From Allolobophora icterica (lineage: Eukaryota > Annelida > Clitellata > Crassiclitellata > Lumbricidae), in NCBI GenBank assembly GCA_963556255.1, contig OY744611.1:6772736-6836735 (forward strand): 64,000 nucleotides of DNA. Reading direction: 5' to 3'. This document shows positions 1 to 10,674 of the stretch, one piece after another. The position numbers and the translations under genes were made by a program. Within the stretch, counting starts at the first letter, position 1. Each line of letters begins with the position of its first letter. The notes beneath the pieces are model-generated. The model saw only the letters and a list, made by a program, of their open reading frames with translations, made no database searches and had not been told where the DNA came from.

Positions 1-1135
1 TTATAGTCAAGAGTATTTCGTTCTAGACTACCAACATTAGCCTGTGATCATTATCGTGTTTCAGACAGAGCAGCTGCTGAGTTAACACCTGTGGTGCTGC
101 AAGATTTCGGTGTTATGTGATGTTGATTTGTCAAATGTTATTGACCAAAATAGTTAGACGTGCCAATAAAATAAGCGGACGAGCTGGAAGACTTGAACAA
201 CGTAGCTGATTTACATGGTTCATTTTTTGATGGTCGAAAAGATAAACCTCGAGTACAGAATTCATTGAATGAAATAAGTACTATCGACGAGTTGTTATCG
301 AGGAGCACTAATCGTTGGTGAAGAAATCAGGTTTGACTTACGTCGGACATGTATCCTCACGACTGGATCAGCCTTGCAAAATTGCTAACCACATCGGAGC
401 ATTTACTTTCACTACATACATCTCCAGCATGTCAAGCTCTACTGATGGTCTGCAACTGGCAGCTAACAATGTATAATCGCAATATTCTATTCGCAGTTGT
501 CAACCACTGCAAGTGATTCAATGTTCCAGGGTCTTTTTAGATAAATTCAACGAGCACTGGCCTCAAACGACCGCGTTACTAATGTCCCACAAATACTGTC
601 GGTAACTACTTAGGTCAGTTAAAGTTGCAGCTGGCAAATCCGATTCAATTTTATCAAAGCACACTAGGCCTACTGGTAACTGTTTACACGTTAATAAACC
701 ATTACCAATTGCTCCAGAGAAAGCACGAGGACCGCTTGTTGCTCCATGTTAACTCATGACCGTAAGAAAATTTGAAAGCTGGGATTGCATCATATCCTGA
801 CAGCTAGGAAACTGTACGGTCTGGAATTCGAAATTCGTTGTTCCTGTGCTAAAGTTTAATTTCTCTGATGACACTGAACTCATTGACTGGCGGATATGCG
901 AAGCAGAACACCCCTAACATTGGAGGTATCTGATGAAGAAATGAAGCAATTTGTAGCAACGCACCCAGCACAAAAGTTCTACTTTTCTAGATTCCCATGT
1001 CACTCATAGGCAGTGGAGCGCTATGTTAAAGTAGTGACTGAGGATTCAGCTGCAGTCTGCGGCAGCAAAGCTTGGGACGGTTTCATAAGAACAAGATTGG
1101 AATCCAGGCGAATAATGCCGACTTTTAACACTTAG
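1..1135 (+). pseudogene. Decayed ORF of an uncharacterised repetitive protein family (C-terminal part)
   Basis: Fragments in several + frames line up as one broken protein. Around 533-598 there is an open stretch containing DKFNEHWPQTTALL. Around 838-905 there is VPVLKFNFSDDTELIDW. From about 925 to 1125 comes a stretch with AVERYVKVVTEDSAAVC followed by GFIRTRLESRR. Stops (for example just before AVERY) and a frameshift near 908-912 break it. From memory, the VERxVKxVTE...GFIR motif recurs in many invertebrate genomes in mobile-element-like multicopy proteins of unknown function; I cannot name a domain. The left end runs off the window. A second fragment of what looks like the same family lies at 15987-16214 on the minus strand. 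It is non-functional as read. Confidence 0.4.
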
Positions 1136-2273
1136 AAAGAATAATATCGCATAGCCTGACTACTTAGGCCTACTTGCATTAATGGGAAAAGACTACTACT
1201 GTAGTTTACCGCTACTGTGGTTTAGACTCAACTCACTGTTTCATCATTGGTGTAATGGACATAGTGATGGAATAACATACCTAATATGTTTTACCAGTAT
1301 TGAATTCTACTTATCACTAGACTCATACTGTAGTAGCTTGTTTTTCTGGACATTACTCCTTGCATAACATGGGCAAATATTGTGCGTCTAATATCAAAAC
1401 TTCAAGGTCATTGGGGCACCTCAAGGTCATGTGCATAATTGGTGAAATTGCACCAGAATATTGCTGACATCAATTGGCAACTACTTTGCACTATTAGAAA
1501 TAAAAATGAGAAAAAAATTTTTTTCTCCCGTTACAATCGATGCACCCTAATGTATACTCAGAACTCATATTTATTGTTGGATGGCGAGAAATTGTGATAA
1601 TCCTACATATAATGCCTGTAAATAACAAATACTATACAACCAATCAACCTTTGAGTTGTCGCCAAATTCGTTTCTTAAATCTTTGTTTTGTTATTCGTTG
1701 AAACCAACAGAAGTCGACTGAAAGCAGAGCTCTGATGACGTCTTCGTCTCTCTGCTGTGGTGAAGAGTTTTGTATCCAGTGTAGAAACGCGTTTTCTAAG
1801 ACAATGTCCAACATCTCCAATGGAAGTTCATTCAGCTAAAAATATAAATGTAGCTTAATGCAATGTTTATCGCTTTAGTGACTCAAATTAATTCCGTGAT
1901 TTACTAATAATTAGTAAATCACGTAATTAATTATTCTTCTATAGAATCTCAGTATTATTGCATCGATTGTCGTTATGGTTATTGGTTTCGCAAAGTGACT
2001 CTTTCAAATCGAGCCATGGATGACCATCAGAAACTCTTAAATGAGCAAAACAGTGGAAAAATTGATTGAATTATTTATTCAAAAATCAAGTAAAAATGAT
2101 TATAAGGCGCATCTTTAGTCCGACCTTACGAGATCTAAGCTTTCGATTAAAGTCATATTGAAGAGAAACCATACGCCTATATTAAATGGTGATTTATCAT
2201 GTCACAGTAATATTTAGACGTAGAAAGGTTAGTATTATTAATATTCTTTAATTGAAAAACCAAATGCGAACCG
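1136..2273. other. AT-rich stretch without recognisable genes
   Basis: No convincing coding potential or element boundary was seen. It contains a perfect 12-bp inverted repeat with a 5-nt loop at 1895-1923. A short segment near 1406-1422 (ttggggcacctcaa) is echoed in reverse complement near 15320, which suggests an old dispersed repeat. Confidence 0.5.
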
Positions 2274-2326
2274 CGAGATTATATAAAACATAGAAGTAAT
2301 GAGAAGGTAATAAAATGAACATTGCG

Positions 2327-2931
2327 TGTCACGACCCTAGCGCTCTATGTTGCCAGAAGGCCCTGGTCGTGACAATTTACAACGCGGTGCGAAGGAAGGG
2401 TTTAATATTTATTATTAAATCTACAACTACAGAGATAGAATACGTTAATTAGATCATGAAGCACACTTGGCGAATTATCAAACGAGCGTCTCTCAATTGT
2501 TCTCAAACGTTCGTGCAGCAATGTTACTCAAAGCGTGATCTTACAGTTGCCGTCAGATGTCGCTCCGCCAAAGTCCTCCGCCAGTGTCCTCCTGCGGCCA
2601 GCCTTCGTCGGCCTTAAATACAGTTCGCTTATCGCCCTAACGACGTGCCAACTGTCATTATTGAAAGGCCGTCCTCTGTGGTCGAGCGCAGGAGATTGAC
2701 CGTGTCCAATCAATTAGCAACGGGCGCCATTTGGGGTCCACCTTCGCAGCTCGCCTTTGATGCACCGGTGGGGACCGTTATCCGACCGCAGATGAGTTAA
2801 TGGCCTTTCGCCCGTTGACCGTTGACGAACTCGGTGACCTCTGACGGTTGAACGGCGAGTTCCACAGGTCCGGCTTCTGTAGCGCCCTGTCTGCGTCAGA
2901 TCACCATTGTCAGGAATGCTGGACCGTGACA
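2327..2931 (-). repeat. 3' LTR of the 4.4-kb element
   Basis: 605-bp LTR, TGTCACG...CGTGACA. On the minus strand a possible TATA-like box lies at the complement of cttaaata (near 2614-2621), and a canonical AATAAA polyadenylation signal is the complement of 2408-2413. The minus-strand U3 start (plus 2797-2931) is the part copied again at 3761-3895 by the internal duplication. Confidence 0.9.
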
Positions 2932-2955
2932 TTCCTCCCATCCCAAAGACGATGT
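2932..2955 (-). other. Polypurine tract of the 4.4-kb element
   Basis: On the minus strand, directly before the 3' LTR, the sequence is purine-rich (GGGATGGGAGGAA then the LTR's TGTCACGG). This is the expected plus-strand priming site. A second copy sits at about 3896-3919 because of the internal duplication. Confidence 0.7.
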
Positions 2956-3159
2956 CATGGGTTGCCGACTCTTGACATCGAAGTGTCTCCAGCGTCGTTC
3001 GTCCGGACCAGCATTCACAGAAATAAAACATATACACACAGGTTATAGACCTTATATACATTAATAGGGTCGGCTCCCCCGTCGCTGCTGGGTCTCCTTC
3101 TCACCCCTCATTCAAATCAGGGACGAGAAGTCAGCTGCAACATTCCTATGTCCGTGTTG

Positions 3160-3387
3160 CTAACGGATGTCCAGAGTATGGTTCTCTAGAGCCAACTCCC
3201 AGCGTGCCCACTTCCAACAGGGCTTCCCTCGACTACACCTTCGTTGCTCTCCTAACCAGGTTATTACATCTGCCGCGCGAACATCACGTAATAGGCCCGG
3301 ACACTCTATGTCAATGAACGTGGGCTTATCGTCATCACTGTACCTTACTGTCTCATTCGTTTTACCTGCTCTGTCGTCACCCTCCAT
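3160..3387 (-). pseudogene. Duplicated copy of the gag-like C-terminal segment
   Basis: Identical 75-codon ORF to 4124-4351, carried by the first unit of the 964-bp tandem duplication. It lacks the N-terminal domain and is preceded by only part of the charged repeat, so it is a passive duplicate. Confidence 0.5.
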
Positions 3388-4123
3388 CCTTATGTCTTCG
3401 CCCTTTGGTGGCGACTCTACGTGTTCGCGGCGGCTGTCCTTCTCCTCCTCTTCTCGCCTTCTCTGGCGTTCCTTCTCTTCCTCTCCTCGCCTTCTCTGGC
3501 GCTCCTTCTCTTCCTGTTCTCGCCTTCTCTGGCGTTCCTTCTCTTCCTCTCTCCTCTTCCTCTTCTCGCCTTCTCTGGCGTTCCTTCTCTTCCTCTTCTC
3601 GCCCTCTCTGGCGTTCCTTCTCTTCCTCTCCTCGCCTTCTCTGGCGCTCCTTCTCTTCCTGTTCTCGCCTTCTCTGGCGTTCCTTCTCTTCCTCTCTCTC
3701 CTCTTCCTCTACTCGCCTTCTCTGGCGTTCATTCTCTTCCTCTTCTCGCCTTCTCTGGAGTTAATGGCCTTTCGCCCGTTGACCGTTGACGAACTCGGTG
3801 ACCTCTGACGGTTGAACGGCGAGTTCCACAGGTCCGGCTTCTGTAGCGCCCTGTCTGCGTCAGATCACCATTGTCAGGAATGCTGGACCGTGACATTCCT
3901 CCCATCCCAAAGACGATGTCATGGGTTGCCGACTCTTGACATCGAAGTGTCTCCAGCGTCGTTCGTCCGGACCAGCATTCACAGAAATAAAACATATACA
4001 CACAGGTTATAGACCTTATATACATTAATAGGGTCGGCTCCCCCGTCGCTGCTGGGTCTCCTTCTCACCCCTCATTCAAATCAGGGACGAGAAGTCAGCT
4101 GCAACATTCCTATGTCCGTGTTG

Positions 4124-4396
4124 CTAACGGATGTCCAGAGTATGGTTCTCTAGAGCCAACTCCCAGCGTGCCCACTTCCAACAGGGCTTCCCTCGACTAC
4201 ACCTTCGTTGCTCTCCTAACCAGGTTATTACATCTGCCGCGCGAACATCACGTAATAGGCCCGGACACTCTATGTCAATGAACGTGGGCTTATCGTCATC
4301 ACTGTACCTTACTGTCTCATTCGTTTTACCTGCTCTGTCGTCACCCTCCATCCTTATGTCTTCGCCCTTTGGTGGCGACTCTACGTGTTCGCGGCG
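4124..4396 (-). CDS. C-terminal part of the gag-like protein
   Basis: In the frame that continues the EEEEKD repeat, the minus strand reads through SRREHVESPPKGEDIR and then a Met (4351) into a 75-codon stretch ending at a stop at 4124. The tail contains ECPGLLRDVRAADVITWLGE and a Trp-rich segment (CWKWARWELALE). It matches no domain I recognise. An identical copy lies at 3160-3387 within the internal duplication, detached from the start of the gene. Because of the slip in the repeat it is joined to the N-terminal ORF only through a frameshift. Confidence 0.4.
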   Translation of the reverse strand, partial: RREHVESPPKGEDIRMEGDDRAGKTNETVRYSDDDKPTFIDIECPGLLRDVRAADVITWLGEQRRCSRGKPCWKWARWELALENHTLDIR

Positions 4397-5186
4397 GCTG
4401 TCCTTCTCCTCCTCTTCTCGCCTTCTCTGGCGTTCCTTCTCTTCCTCTCCTCGCCTTCTCTGGCGCTCCTTCTCTTCCTGTTCTCGCCTTCTCTGGCGTT
4501 CCTTCTCTTCCTCTCTCCTCTTCCTCTTCTCGCCTTCTCTGGCGTTCCTTCTCTTCCTCTTCTCGCCCTCTCTGGCGTTCCTTCTCTTCCTCTCCTCGCC
4601 TTCTCTGGCGCTCCTTCTCTTCCTGTTCTCGCCTTCTCTGGCGTTCCTTCTCTTCCTCTCTCTCCTCTTCCTCTACTCGCCTTCTCTGGCGTTCCTTCTC
4701 TTCCTCTTCTCGCCTTCTCTGGCGTTCCTTCTCTTCCTCTTCTCGCCTTCTCTGGCGTTGCTTCTCTTCCTCTCTTGCCCTTCTCTCCTCTTCCTCACGC
4801 CTTTTCTGGCGTTCCTTCTCTTCCTCTCTTGCCCTTCTCTCCTCTCTCTCCTCTTCTTCTCGCCTTCTCTGGAGTTCCTTCTCCTCCTCTTCTCGCCTTT
4901 TCTGGCGTTCCTTCTCTTCCTGTCTTGCCTTTCTCTCCTTCTCATACTTCCTCATTGCGACTTTTAACCTCAGCCTCTGCATATAGTCTTCCACTTCACT
5001 GTCTGACCACCACCCTGGCTCCTTACTCTGCCCTTCTGCCCATCTGGCCACCCATTCTTCTAGTAATTGCGAACGCTCCATAGCGGAGACGCTTTCCTCC
5101 TCCATCCCTTCCTTGAGTAGGTAAGTTCTTAACCACTCGTCTAACCATTCATTGTGCGCCTGCTTCTCAGGCGTTAAGTTTTCCAT
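4341..5186 (-). CDS. Gag-like protein with Glu/Arg-rich coiled coil (frameshifted)
   Basis: The start is placed at the internal Met at 5184-5186 because the protein from there lines up with the Gag N-terminus of the element at 51173-55948. Both have a short helical domain of the form YL-hydrophobic-K...S..(D/E)R.QLLEEW. A long charged repeat built on EEEKERQRRR follows, predicted to be coiled coil and encoded by a ~30-33 bp pyrimidine-rich plus-strand repeat. Near the end the frame slips from the EEKERQRR pattern to a G-R-E-G-T-P-E-K-A pattern, which is a repeat-length frameshift. The undisturbed frame continues into the 75-codon ORF ending at 4124. No CCHC knuckle or enzyme domain is present. 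Any function would be structural, in particle assembly. Confidence 0.55.
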   Translation of the reverse strand: MENLTPEKQAHNEWLDEWLRTYLLKEGMEEESVSAMERSQLLEEWVARWAEGQSKEPGWWSDSEVEDYMQRLRLKVAMRKYEKERKARQEEKERQKRREEEEKELQRRREEEEREERRAREEEKERQKRREEEERRAREEEKQRQRRREEEEKERQRRREEEEKERQRRRVEEEEREEEKERQRRREQEEKERQRRRGEEEKERQRGREEEEKERQRRREEEEERGREGTPEKARTGREGAPEKARRGREGTPEKARRGGEGQPPRTRRVATKGRRHKDGG

Positions 5187-5562
5187 GTTAGAAAGAATAT
5201 GGGACGGATCTAATAAGTATGCAAGAAGGTGGGACAGTCTAGTAAGTATGCATGTCGCCGATACAATGCACAAATGCAATTCAATCACTTCTCTAGCTGA
5301 TGTCGGTAGTGAGCACTCGCCGCAGCCAACTCTCGGCCCGTGATTGCCACTCCCTCGACTACACAGATGAACCCAGCCAACAACGTAAGAGTCCTACCCT
5401 TTTTCGCCTGTCGTCTGCCTGTTCGCTTCTCTGTTGAGTTGACGTCTGTTGTTCGCCTCCTCGTCTGTTCGATCCTACCCGGGTTGCCTCGTCTGTTGAG
5501 TGCTTCCTCGTCCGTGGATCGTCCCGATCTCTTCTCCGTCCTGCGAATTGCCCGTCCTCGGT

Positions 5563-5935
5563 CCGATGCTCGGTTGACCGCCTGTCATACGTCCGGTCCT
5601 TCGGTTGACTGTCTGCGATTCTTCCGTCCGATCCCTCGGTTGACCGCCTGAGACACGTCCGTCCGATCCTTTGGTTGACTGTCTGCGATTCGTCCGTCTG
5701 ATCCCTCGGTTGACCGCCTGAGACACGTCCGTCCGATCCTTTGGTTGACTGTCTGCGATTCGTCCGTCTGATCCCTCGGTTGACCGCCTGAGACACGTCC
5801 GTCCGATATTTTGGTTGACTGTCTGCGATTCGTCCGTCTGATCCCTCGGTTGACCGCCTGAGACACGTCCGTCCGATCCTTCGGCTGACTGTCTGCGCTT
5901 CTTCCCTCCGATCTCTTGGTTGACCGCCTGCAATT
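5563..5935. repeat. 70-bp (2 x 35-bp) minisatellite in the element's leader
   Basis: About five tandem units with a 70-bp period (the acacgtccgtccgat landmark recurs at 5653, 5723, 5793 and 5863). Each unit is itself a dimer of two diverged 35-bp monomers, one starting ggttgactgtctgcg and the other ggttgaccgcctgag. It lies between the primer-binding site and the gag-like start, so it is part of the transcribed leader. Because 70 is not a multiple of three, the minus-strand ORFs across it are probably incidental. Confidence 0.85.
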
Positions 5936-6096
5936 CGCTCGTGCTCCAGTTGGTTCAGCTGGTCTGCTCGATCTCTGGTTGCGCGTCTCGGATGTTGACC
6001 GTCTGTTGCTGGTATCTCTGCGTTGGTTCCTCCTTCCCTGCACCGTCTGATTAAGGCTGCTGGTCACTGACTGTACCAGCAACACTTAAACCTCAA

Positions 6097-6114
6097 ATCC
6101 CACTTCTGACACCA
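6097..6114 (-). other. Primer-binding site, tRNA-Leu type
   Basis: On the minus strand the element reads TGGTGTCAGAAGTGGGAT four bases after the 5' LTR. This complements a 3' end of the form ATCCCACTTCTGACACCA, which I recall as the end of animal tRNA-Leu (CAG/CAA type). The same 18 nt occur at 56453-56470 in the intact element. Confidence 0.8.
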
Positions 6115-6118
6115 GTAA

Positions 6119-6723
6119 TGTCACGACCCTAGCGCTCTATGTTGCCAGAAGGCCCTGGTCGTGACAATTTACAACACGGTGCGAAGGCAGGGTTTAATAT
6201 TTATTATTAAATCTACAACTACAGAGATAGAATACGTTAATTAGATCATGAGGCACACTTGGCGAATTATCAAACGAGCGACTCTCAATTGTTCTCAAAC
6301 GTTCGTGCAGCAATGTTACTCAAAGCGTGGTCTTACAGTTGCCGTCAGATGTCGCTCCGCCAAAGTCCTCCGCCAGTGTCCTCCTGCGGCCAGCCTTCGT
6401 CGGCCTTAAATACAGTTCGCTTATCGCCCTAACGACGTGCCAACTGTCATTATTGAAAGACCGTCCTCTGTGGTCGAGCGCAGGAGATTGACCGTGTCCA
6501 ATCAATTAGCAACGGGCGCCATTTGGGGTCCACCTTCGCAGCTCGCCTTTGATGCCCCGGTGGGGACCGTTATCCGACCGCAGATGAGTTAATGGCCTTT
6601 CGCCCGTTGACCGTTGACGAACTCGGTGACCTCTGACGGTTGAACGGCGAGTTCCACAGGTCCGGCTTCTGTAGCGCCCTGTCTGCGTCAGATCACCATT
6701 GTCAGGAATGCTGGACCGTGACA
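6119..6723 (-). repeat. 5' LTR of the 4.4-kb element
   Basis: 605-bp LTR, the 5' copy in the minus orientation because the primer-binding site adjoins its inner edge. It carries the same TATA-like and AATAAA signals as the other LTR (AATAAA is the complement of 6200-6205). Confidence 0.9.
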
Positions 6724-8089
6724 TTGCGAGATCATATAAAACACAGAAGTAATAAGAAGGTAATAAATTTCTGGAAAAAGGCGAATAAAAAATGTTAGAA
6801 GATATTAAAATAATACTAATTATACTGCACTAACAGCATTATAGTAAAAGAAATATTAAAAACTAAATAATATGAAAAGAGAAGCTAAGTGGAAGCCGAG
6901 GGTATACAAAGGAAATCTGCCATTTTTGTTAAAGGCAAGCAGACTGAGAGAGAAGAAATTGAGAAGTGTTACTAATTAAACAACATCAAAAAGCATCCTA
7001 ATGATGAAGGTTTTTCAAACCAAATTATTATTATAGAGTATAGTTAGATTATGGCTTCTACGGCACAACAGATAACCTGTCGTTTTAATTTGAGGCAATA
7101 AATCATAAAGGACGTGACCATTAAAGCTCGTTATAGGTGAGAAGAGACGGATATCAGTTAATTGATAGAGTTGGCCATATAATAAGAAGGGTTATCTTCA
7201 AGAAGGTAATGTCCTCTCATTAGTCTTCTTCTTTAGCAGTTCCAATATCACGAAATGTTGAAGCGTCCCTTGCGACGGTCATTTAGTGGATACGTTGAGC
7301 AAGTCCTTCAGTCGCAATGTTTCGGCGCCATCGATTAATGCTTTGACCATGCACAATCAATTTTGCCGGTATTGTGGAGCGCTTTAATATCCGAAATTCA
7401 AAATAGACTTATAGATGTGCCGTTATCAAATTTTGCCAGAGGTATAAAGGACACAATGACTGTGTCATAATAATAGGGCCTAATAATAATTATGCGCTTT
7501 AAATAATATTGACGTTACTGAGGGATCCTTTACACCTCGTGCACAAAAATAACAAACTTCTCCCTATTTTTTGAGCGTTCCCATCATATTCCAACGCTTT
7601 AATGCGATGCACTATGCACCGCCGGATCGTGACGAGCTCTAGCAGTTCCAGAGAGTTTTTTTATTGCATTCTACGGATAAGTTTTTAATTTCTCACGAAT
7701 CTGAAGTACCTAAGGACAAAAAATAATGATAATAATAGTAAAAGATAATAACAAATTGATGACGGGTTTTGTGTATTAAAACGACAAAATGCATTACGGC
7801 TGGTAGAGAGTGCTTCGTAATTTGTTTACAATTACAGTACTGTCAAAATGCTTTCTGCTTGTTGCTTCAATATTAGTAACACTAGAGCATTATGGAATTA
7901 GAGGTCTCAATTATTATGCGCATTTCTCAGTATCGAACCTCATTGCGGTTTATTTCGTTATAAAAGTTGTAGAATGTCTTCGGCAAGATCAAATTAAAAC
8001 AGTCTATCAATCCGTAACCATAGAGCTTCGATTAAATGGCTCGATAACCAGTTTGGCTACTTGTGTCGCATAAGGAATCGTATTTTATA
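6724..8089. other. AT-rich spacer with one decayed LINE 3' stub
   Basis: No gene was recognised. Positions 6726-6767 repeat the sequence left of the LTR element (2274-2315), so the element landed between two units of an older ~50-bp tandem repeat. Near 7508-7557 the string actgagggatcctttacacctcg followed by aaaaataacaaac resembles the 3' hairpin and tail of the RLE-type LINEs at 47-50 kb, in decayed form. Around 7297-7330 there is faint similarity to the middle of the SINE at 29617-29857. Confidence 0.45.
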
Positions 8090-8175
8090 GCGGTATCTAT
8101 CTATCTAAGATTTATATAGCGCCCCTTCAAGGGAGTTACTCAGAGGCGGTCCCGACCCAGGCCCGATCAAAAGGT
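8090..8175 (-). mobile_element. L2-like LINE/SINE 3' tail fragment
   Basis: Starts with (TCTA)n and then tttatatagcgccccttcaaggg..actcagaggcggtcccgaccc. This is the common 3' end shared by the LINEs at 18.6, 21.6, 38.3 and 44.3 kb and, in reverse complement, by the SINE at 29.6 kb. Only the terminal ~85 bp is recognisable. Confidence 0.7.
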
Positions 8176-8590
8176 ATAGGCCTAAGCGGCGATCAGGGTA
8201 ACGGCTTTTTACTAATGAAACCGTAGAACATTTCGGCAGCTTAAATGAAAGCCACAATTGAAACAAACTCCGCATCAAGAAATAGGCCTACGCCTATAAT
8301 TAAATTTACAGACTTTGTCCAAATTAAAAAAGACATCGTCAGCTGAATTACTCACAAATATTGGTGTCATGTCGAGAGTTCGTCTTCTCAAATGTGACGT
8401 CAATGCGACGAATAAGACTTACTGCATGCAGTTCATACGCATATTATATTGATTGGTGATGGGTCAGTCGCAAAACCCAAACACTCTGGCCTGCAGATTA
8501 AGCCAGATTACCAAGAAAACCAGATAATCTTTTGGCTCGCTATAGGTCTGCCTATAAGATCTAACATTCTGTAGAACTCATATGTCTAAG

Positions 8591-9756
8591 CCAGCGTTTC
8601 CCAAACTTTTTTGACCACGGAACCCTTCTCATCTTTTCATATTATGGCGGAACCCCAACCTGAACTAAATGTACTGAGGCATACTTAGCACGGTAGCGCC
8701 TGGGAAGCATACCAATATAGGCCAAACTAAATGCACACCCATATTTATAAGCAGTTTTTAAAAACAATTGTTTTTCTGTTAAATCAAATGTTAAAGTGTA
8801 CAGATTTTAAGACAAAGACTTATGGAGCACAATATTGGGAGTACATGAAGCTTTAGTATGTGTACTGTGATTTTGTTTTTTATCGTGACAATTTTTTATA
8901 TGTGGTTTAATGCTAGAAAGCTAGATTCTCATATCAGGTGGAAAATGGCAGAAGCACGCTGATTGCACATTTAATTAATTAGCATATATCCGGAAATTGA
9001 TTCATGCAAATTCAGTGAAAGTCTGCTTCACATGCAAGTCCGACGTTATCTCAATAAGAAGTTTATAATCTTTGACAATAGTTTGCTGGTTTTCGGCTAC
9101 TTTGAATGGTTTCGAATCCAATTAATATCACCCTTCATGGGAGGAAAGTATTTAACCAAGTTCGCTTCCAGGTCGTGAATTTGATCTGCAATTTGAACGA
9201 ATGTTTTGGTCGAGAACACAATCCATTTCAACTAAATTTCAACTAAAAACTCATAACAGTCCACATTACTAGTTTGAACATACGCCAAGAACCCTTAAAT
9301 TTTCCTCCTGTCTATGTTTGTTTTTATACCAGCAAATTAAAAAAAATAATTACTAATACTGTTGTACGACTATCAGACTCGGTTGTACTTTAAAAAAAAT
9401 TGCGTTAAATCATGTTCGGATTCGTTCGTCGAGATAACGATAACAAAGATGGCTACGTCTCTATTCAGACTTACAGCTCTGACCACATTATGTCCCTGCA
9501 GTGACCTCTATAATCTATAATTCTATATAAAAACTGGATAGTTAAAGGGCGTTCAAAGTTCGGTGTTCGGGGGCAAAATGCAAAACGACTGACGGCAAAT
9601 AAAAAGTTTTGTGTAATTTTTAAAAACTGTTTGGAATGTTTTATTCAAATGAAATTTATCAATGAAATTCTTTTAAATTAATACTTTTCGCGGAACCCTT
9701 GTGTTCACTTCGCGGAACCCTTGGGTTCCGCGGAACCCACTTTGGGAAACGCTGGG
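8591..9756. mobile_element. hAT-like non-autonomous transposon
   Basis: Begins CCAGCGTTTCCCAAA and ends with its inverse TTTGGGAAACGCTGGG. Inside each end are related 'gcggaaccc' stretches. The flanks TGTCTAAG and ACTCTAAG agree at six of eight positions, as expected for an aged 8-bp duplication. TIRs starting CAGNGTTTCCCAAA are typical of hAT MITEs. No transposase ORF is visible in the ~1.17 kb. Confidence 0.8.
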
Positions 9757-10674
9757 ACTCTAAGCCAATTATAGTGGCATTCAATTAAGTTGGGACGTTT
9801 CAATGTTAAAAACGGTTTTTTGTCGTTCCATTCAGGTGCCTCGGATTAATGATCCCTCGACTTAAAACTTCGCTCATGATAAGGTTTTATACAGATTTCC
9901 GAAAAATGTTTACCTTAACAAAAATTCACACAAATTTAGGCATATCATCTGTGATATTGTAATGAGGAATGGCAACAGATCTAGCACAGGGTCGCTGTAG
10001 AAAACAAAACTTAACACATTCCATAACAAAGCTTTCCAGACACCCACCAAATAAAAAAGAGAGTGGTTTGCAATTCTGTCGGTCCTGAAAGCTACTAAGC
10101 CAAGTACCGTGAAGCGGTCAAAAAGCATTGAAGTAGACACGGTTTTACCTCTTGAAAGGTTTTTTGAACACAGACTTACTGCACTTATTGACAGAGACAT
10201 GACGACATGTAAATTATGCTAGCACGTAACAATGACAGATTTTGTCATTATTATTTCATGTCGCAGTCGTCACAACACATAATGAAACAATAAAGATAAG
10301 TAAATACACCCGCAATAAAAGCCATATCAAGAAAATGCTTTATCGCAAAACTCGAGTTTTAGAAATCGAACTTCACTTACCCACCCTTTTATATTTAAAT
10401 GTCATGAATTGGAATTTCAAGAGCAGTCGAAACTATAGGCCTAGCTAGAGAGACCAGGTTATATTTCCAGGGCTTGTTGAGATGAAACGCAACAGATTTT
10501 ATTTCATTAGCCCGGCTTCAAAACGTTATCATGTATGTTGCCTGAAGTCTTGGAGTGAGGTTGAAATCCGAAAATTATTTTAATTACAAGAGAGGGTATT
10601 TCTCGAAAGTGTTTACTAAGGCCTTATAATTATTTGCAATGAATTAGTTAGATGAAGCAGTTTCACAACCTTAC
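9757..10674. other. No recognisable gene
   Basis: AT-rich. A 96-codon minus-strand open stretch (9910-10200) has no recognisable domain and looks fortuitous. This stretch and those to its left would hold downstream exons of SH3 copy A, but I found none with convincing splice sites. Confidence 0.4.

Larger units (their letters stand above)
2797..4724. repeat. Tandem duplication of a 964-bp unit
   Basis: Positions 2797-3760 and 3761-4724 are repeats with an offset of exactly 964 bp and essentially identical sequence, including the same short minus-strand ORF at 3160-3387 and 4124-4351. Each unit contains the last 135 bp of the left LTR as read on plus, the polypurine tract, the 3' untranslated part and some of the purine-rich coding repeats. 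The junction shares GAGTT between 2794-2798 and 3758-3762, which suggests microhomology- or slippage-mediated duplication inside the element. Confidence 0.9.
2327..6723 (-). mobile_element. Non-autonomous Gmr1-related LTR retrotransposon (gag-like only)
   Basis: Two 605-bp direct terminal repeats (2327-2931 and 6119-6723) begin TGTCACG and end CGTGACA. A 5-bp duplication TTGCG flanks the element (2322-2326 and 6724-6728). The LTRs differ at about seven sites (~1.2%), so the insertion is fairly young. Orientation is minus: the primer-binding site lies at 6097-6114, next to the right-hand LTR, and a purine-rich tract lies beside the left LTR. The interior carries a gag-like coiled-coil ORF, a leader minisatellite and a 964-bp internal tandem duplication. 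No protease, reverse transcriptase, RNase H or integrase is visible, so movement would need enzymes supplied in trans. The primer site and gag N-terminus resemble those of the element at 50546-56905. Confidence 0.9.

Noticed and set aside
3167..5083. Long plus-strand frames rich in Phe, Leu, Ser and Pro
   Set aside because: They are antisense translations of the Glu/Arg-coding repeat of the minus-strand gag-like gene and are present in several frames at once.
5359..6085. Overlapping minus-strand frames with repeated GGQPRDQTDESQTVNQ-type peptides
   Set aside because: They read through a 70-bp repeat in all frames; the location is the retroelement leader, so they are not treated as proteins.
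9910..10200. 96-codon minus-strand frame as an exon of SH3 copy A
   Set aside because: No matching frame in copy B, no recognisable domain and no convincing acceptor.
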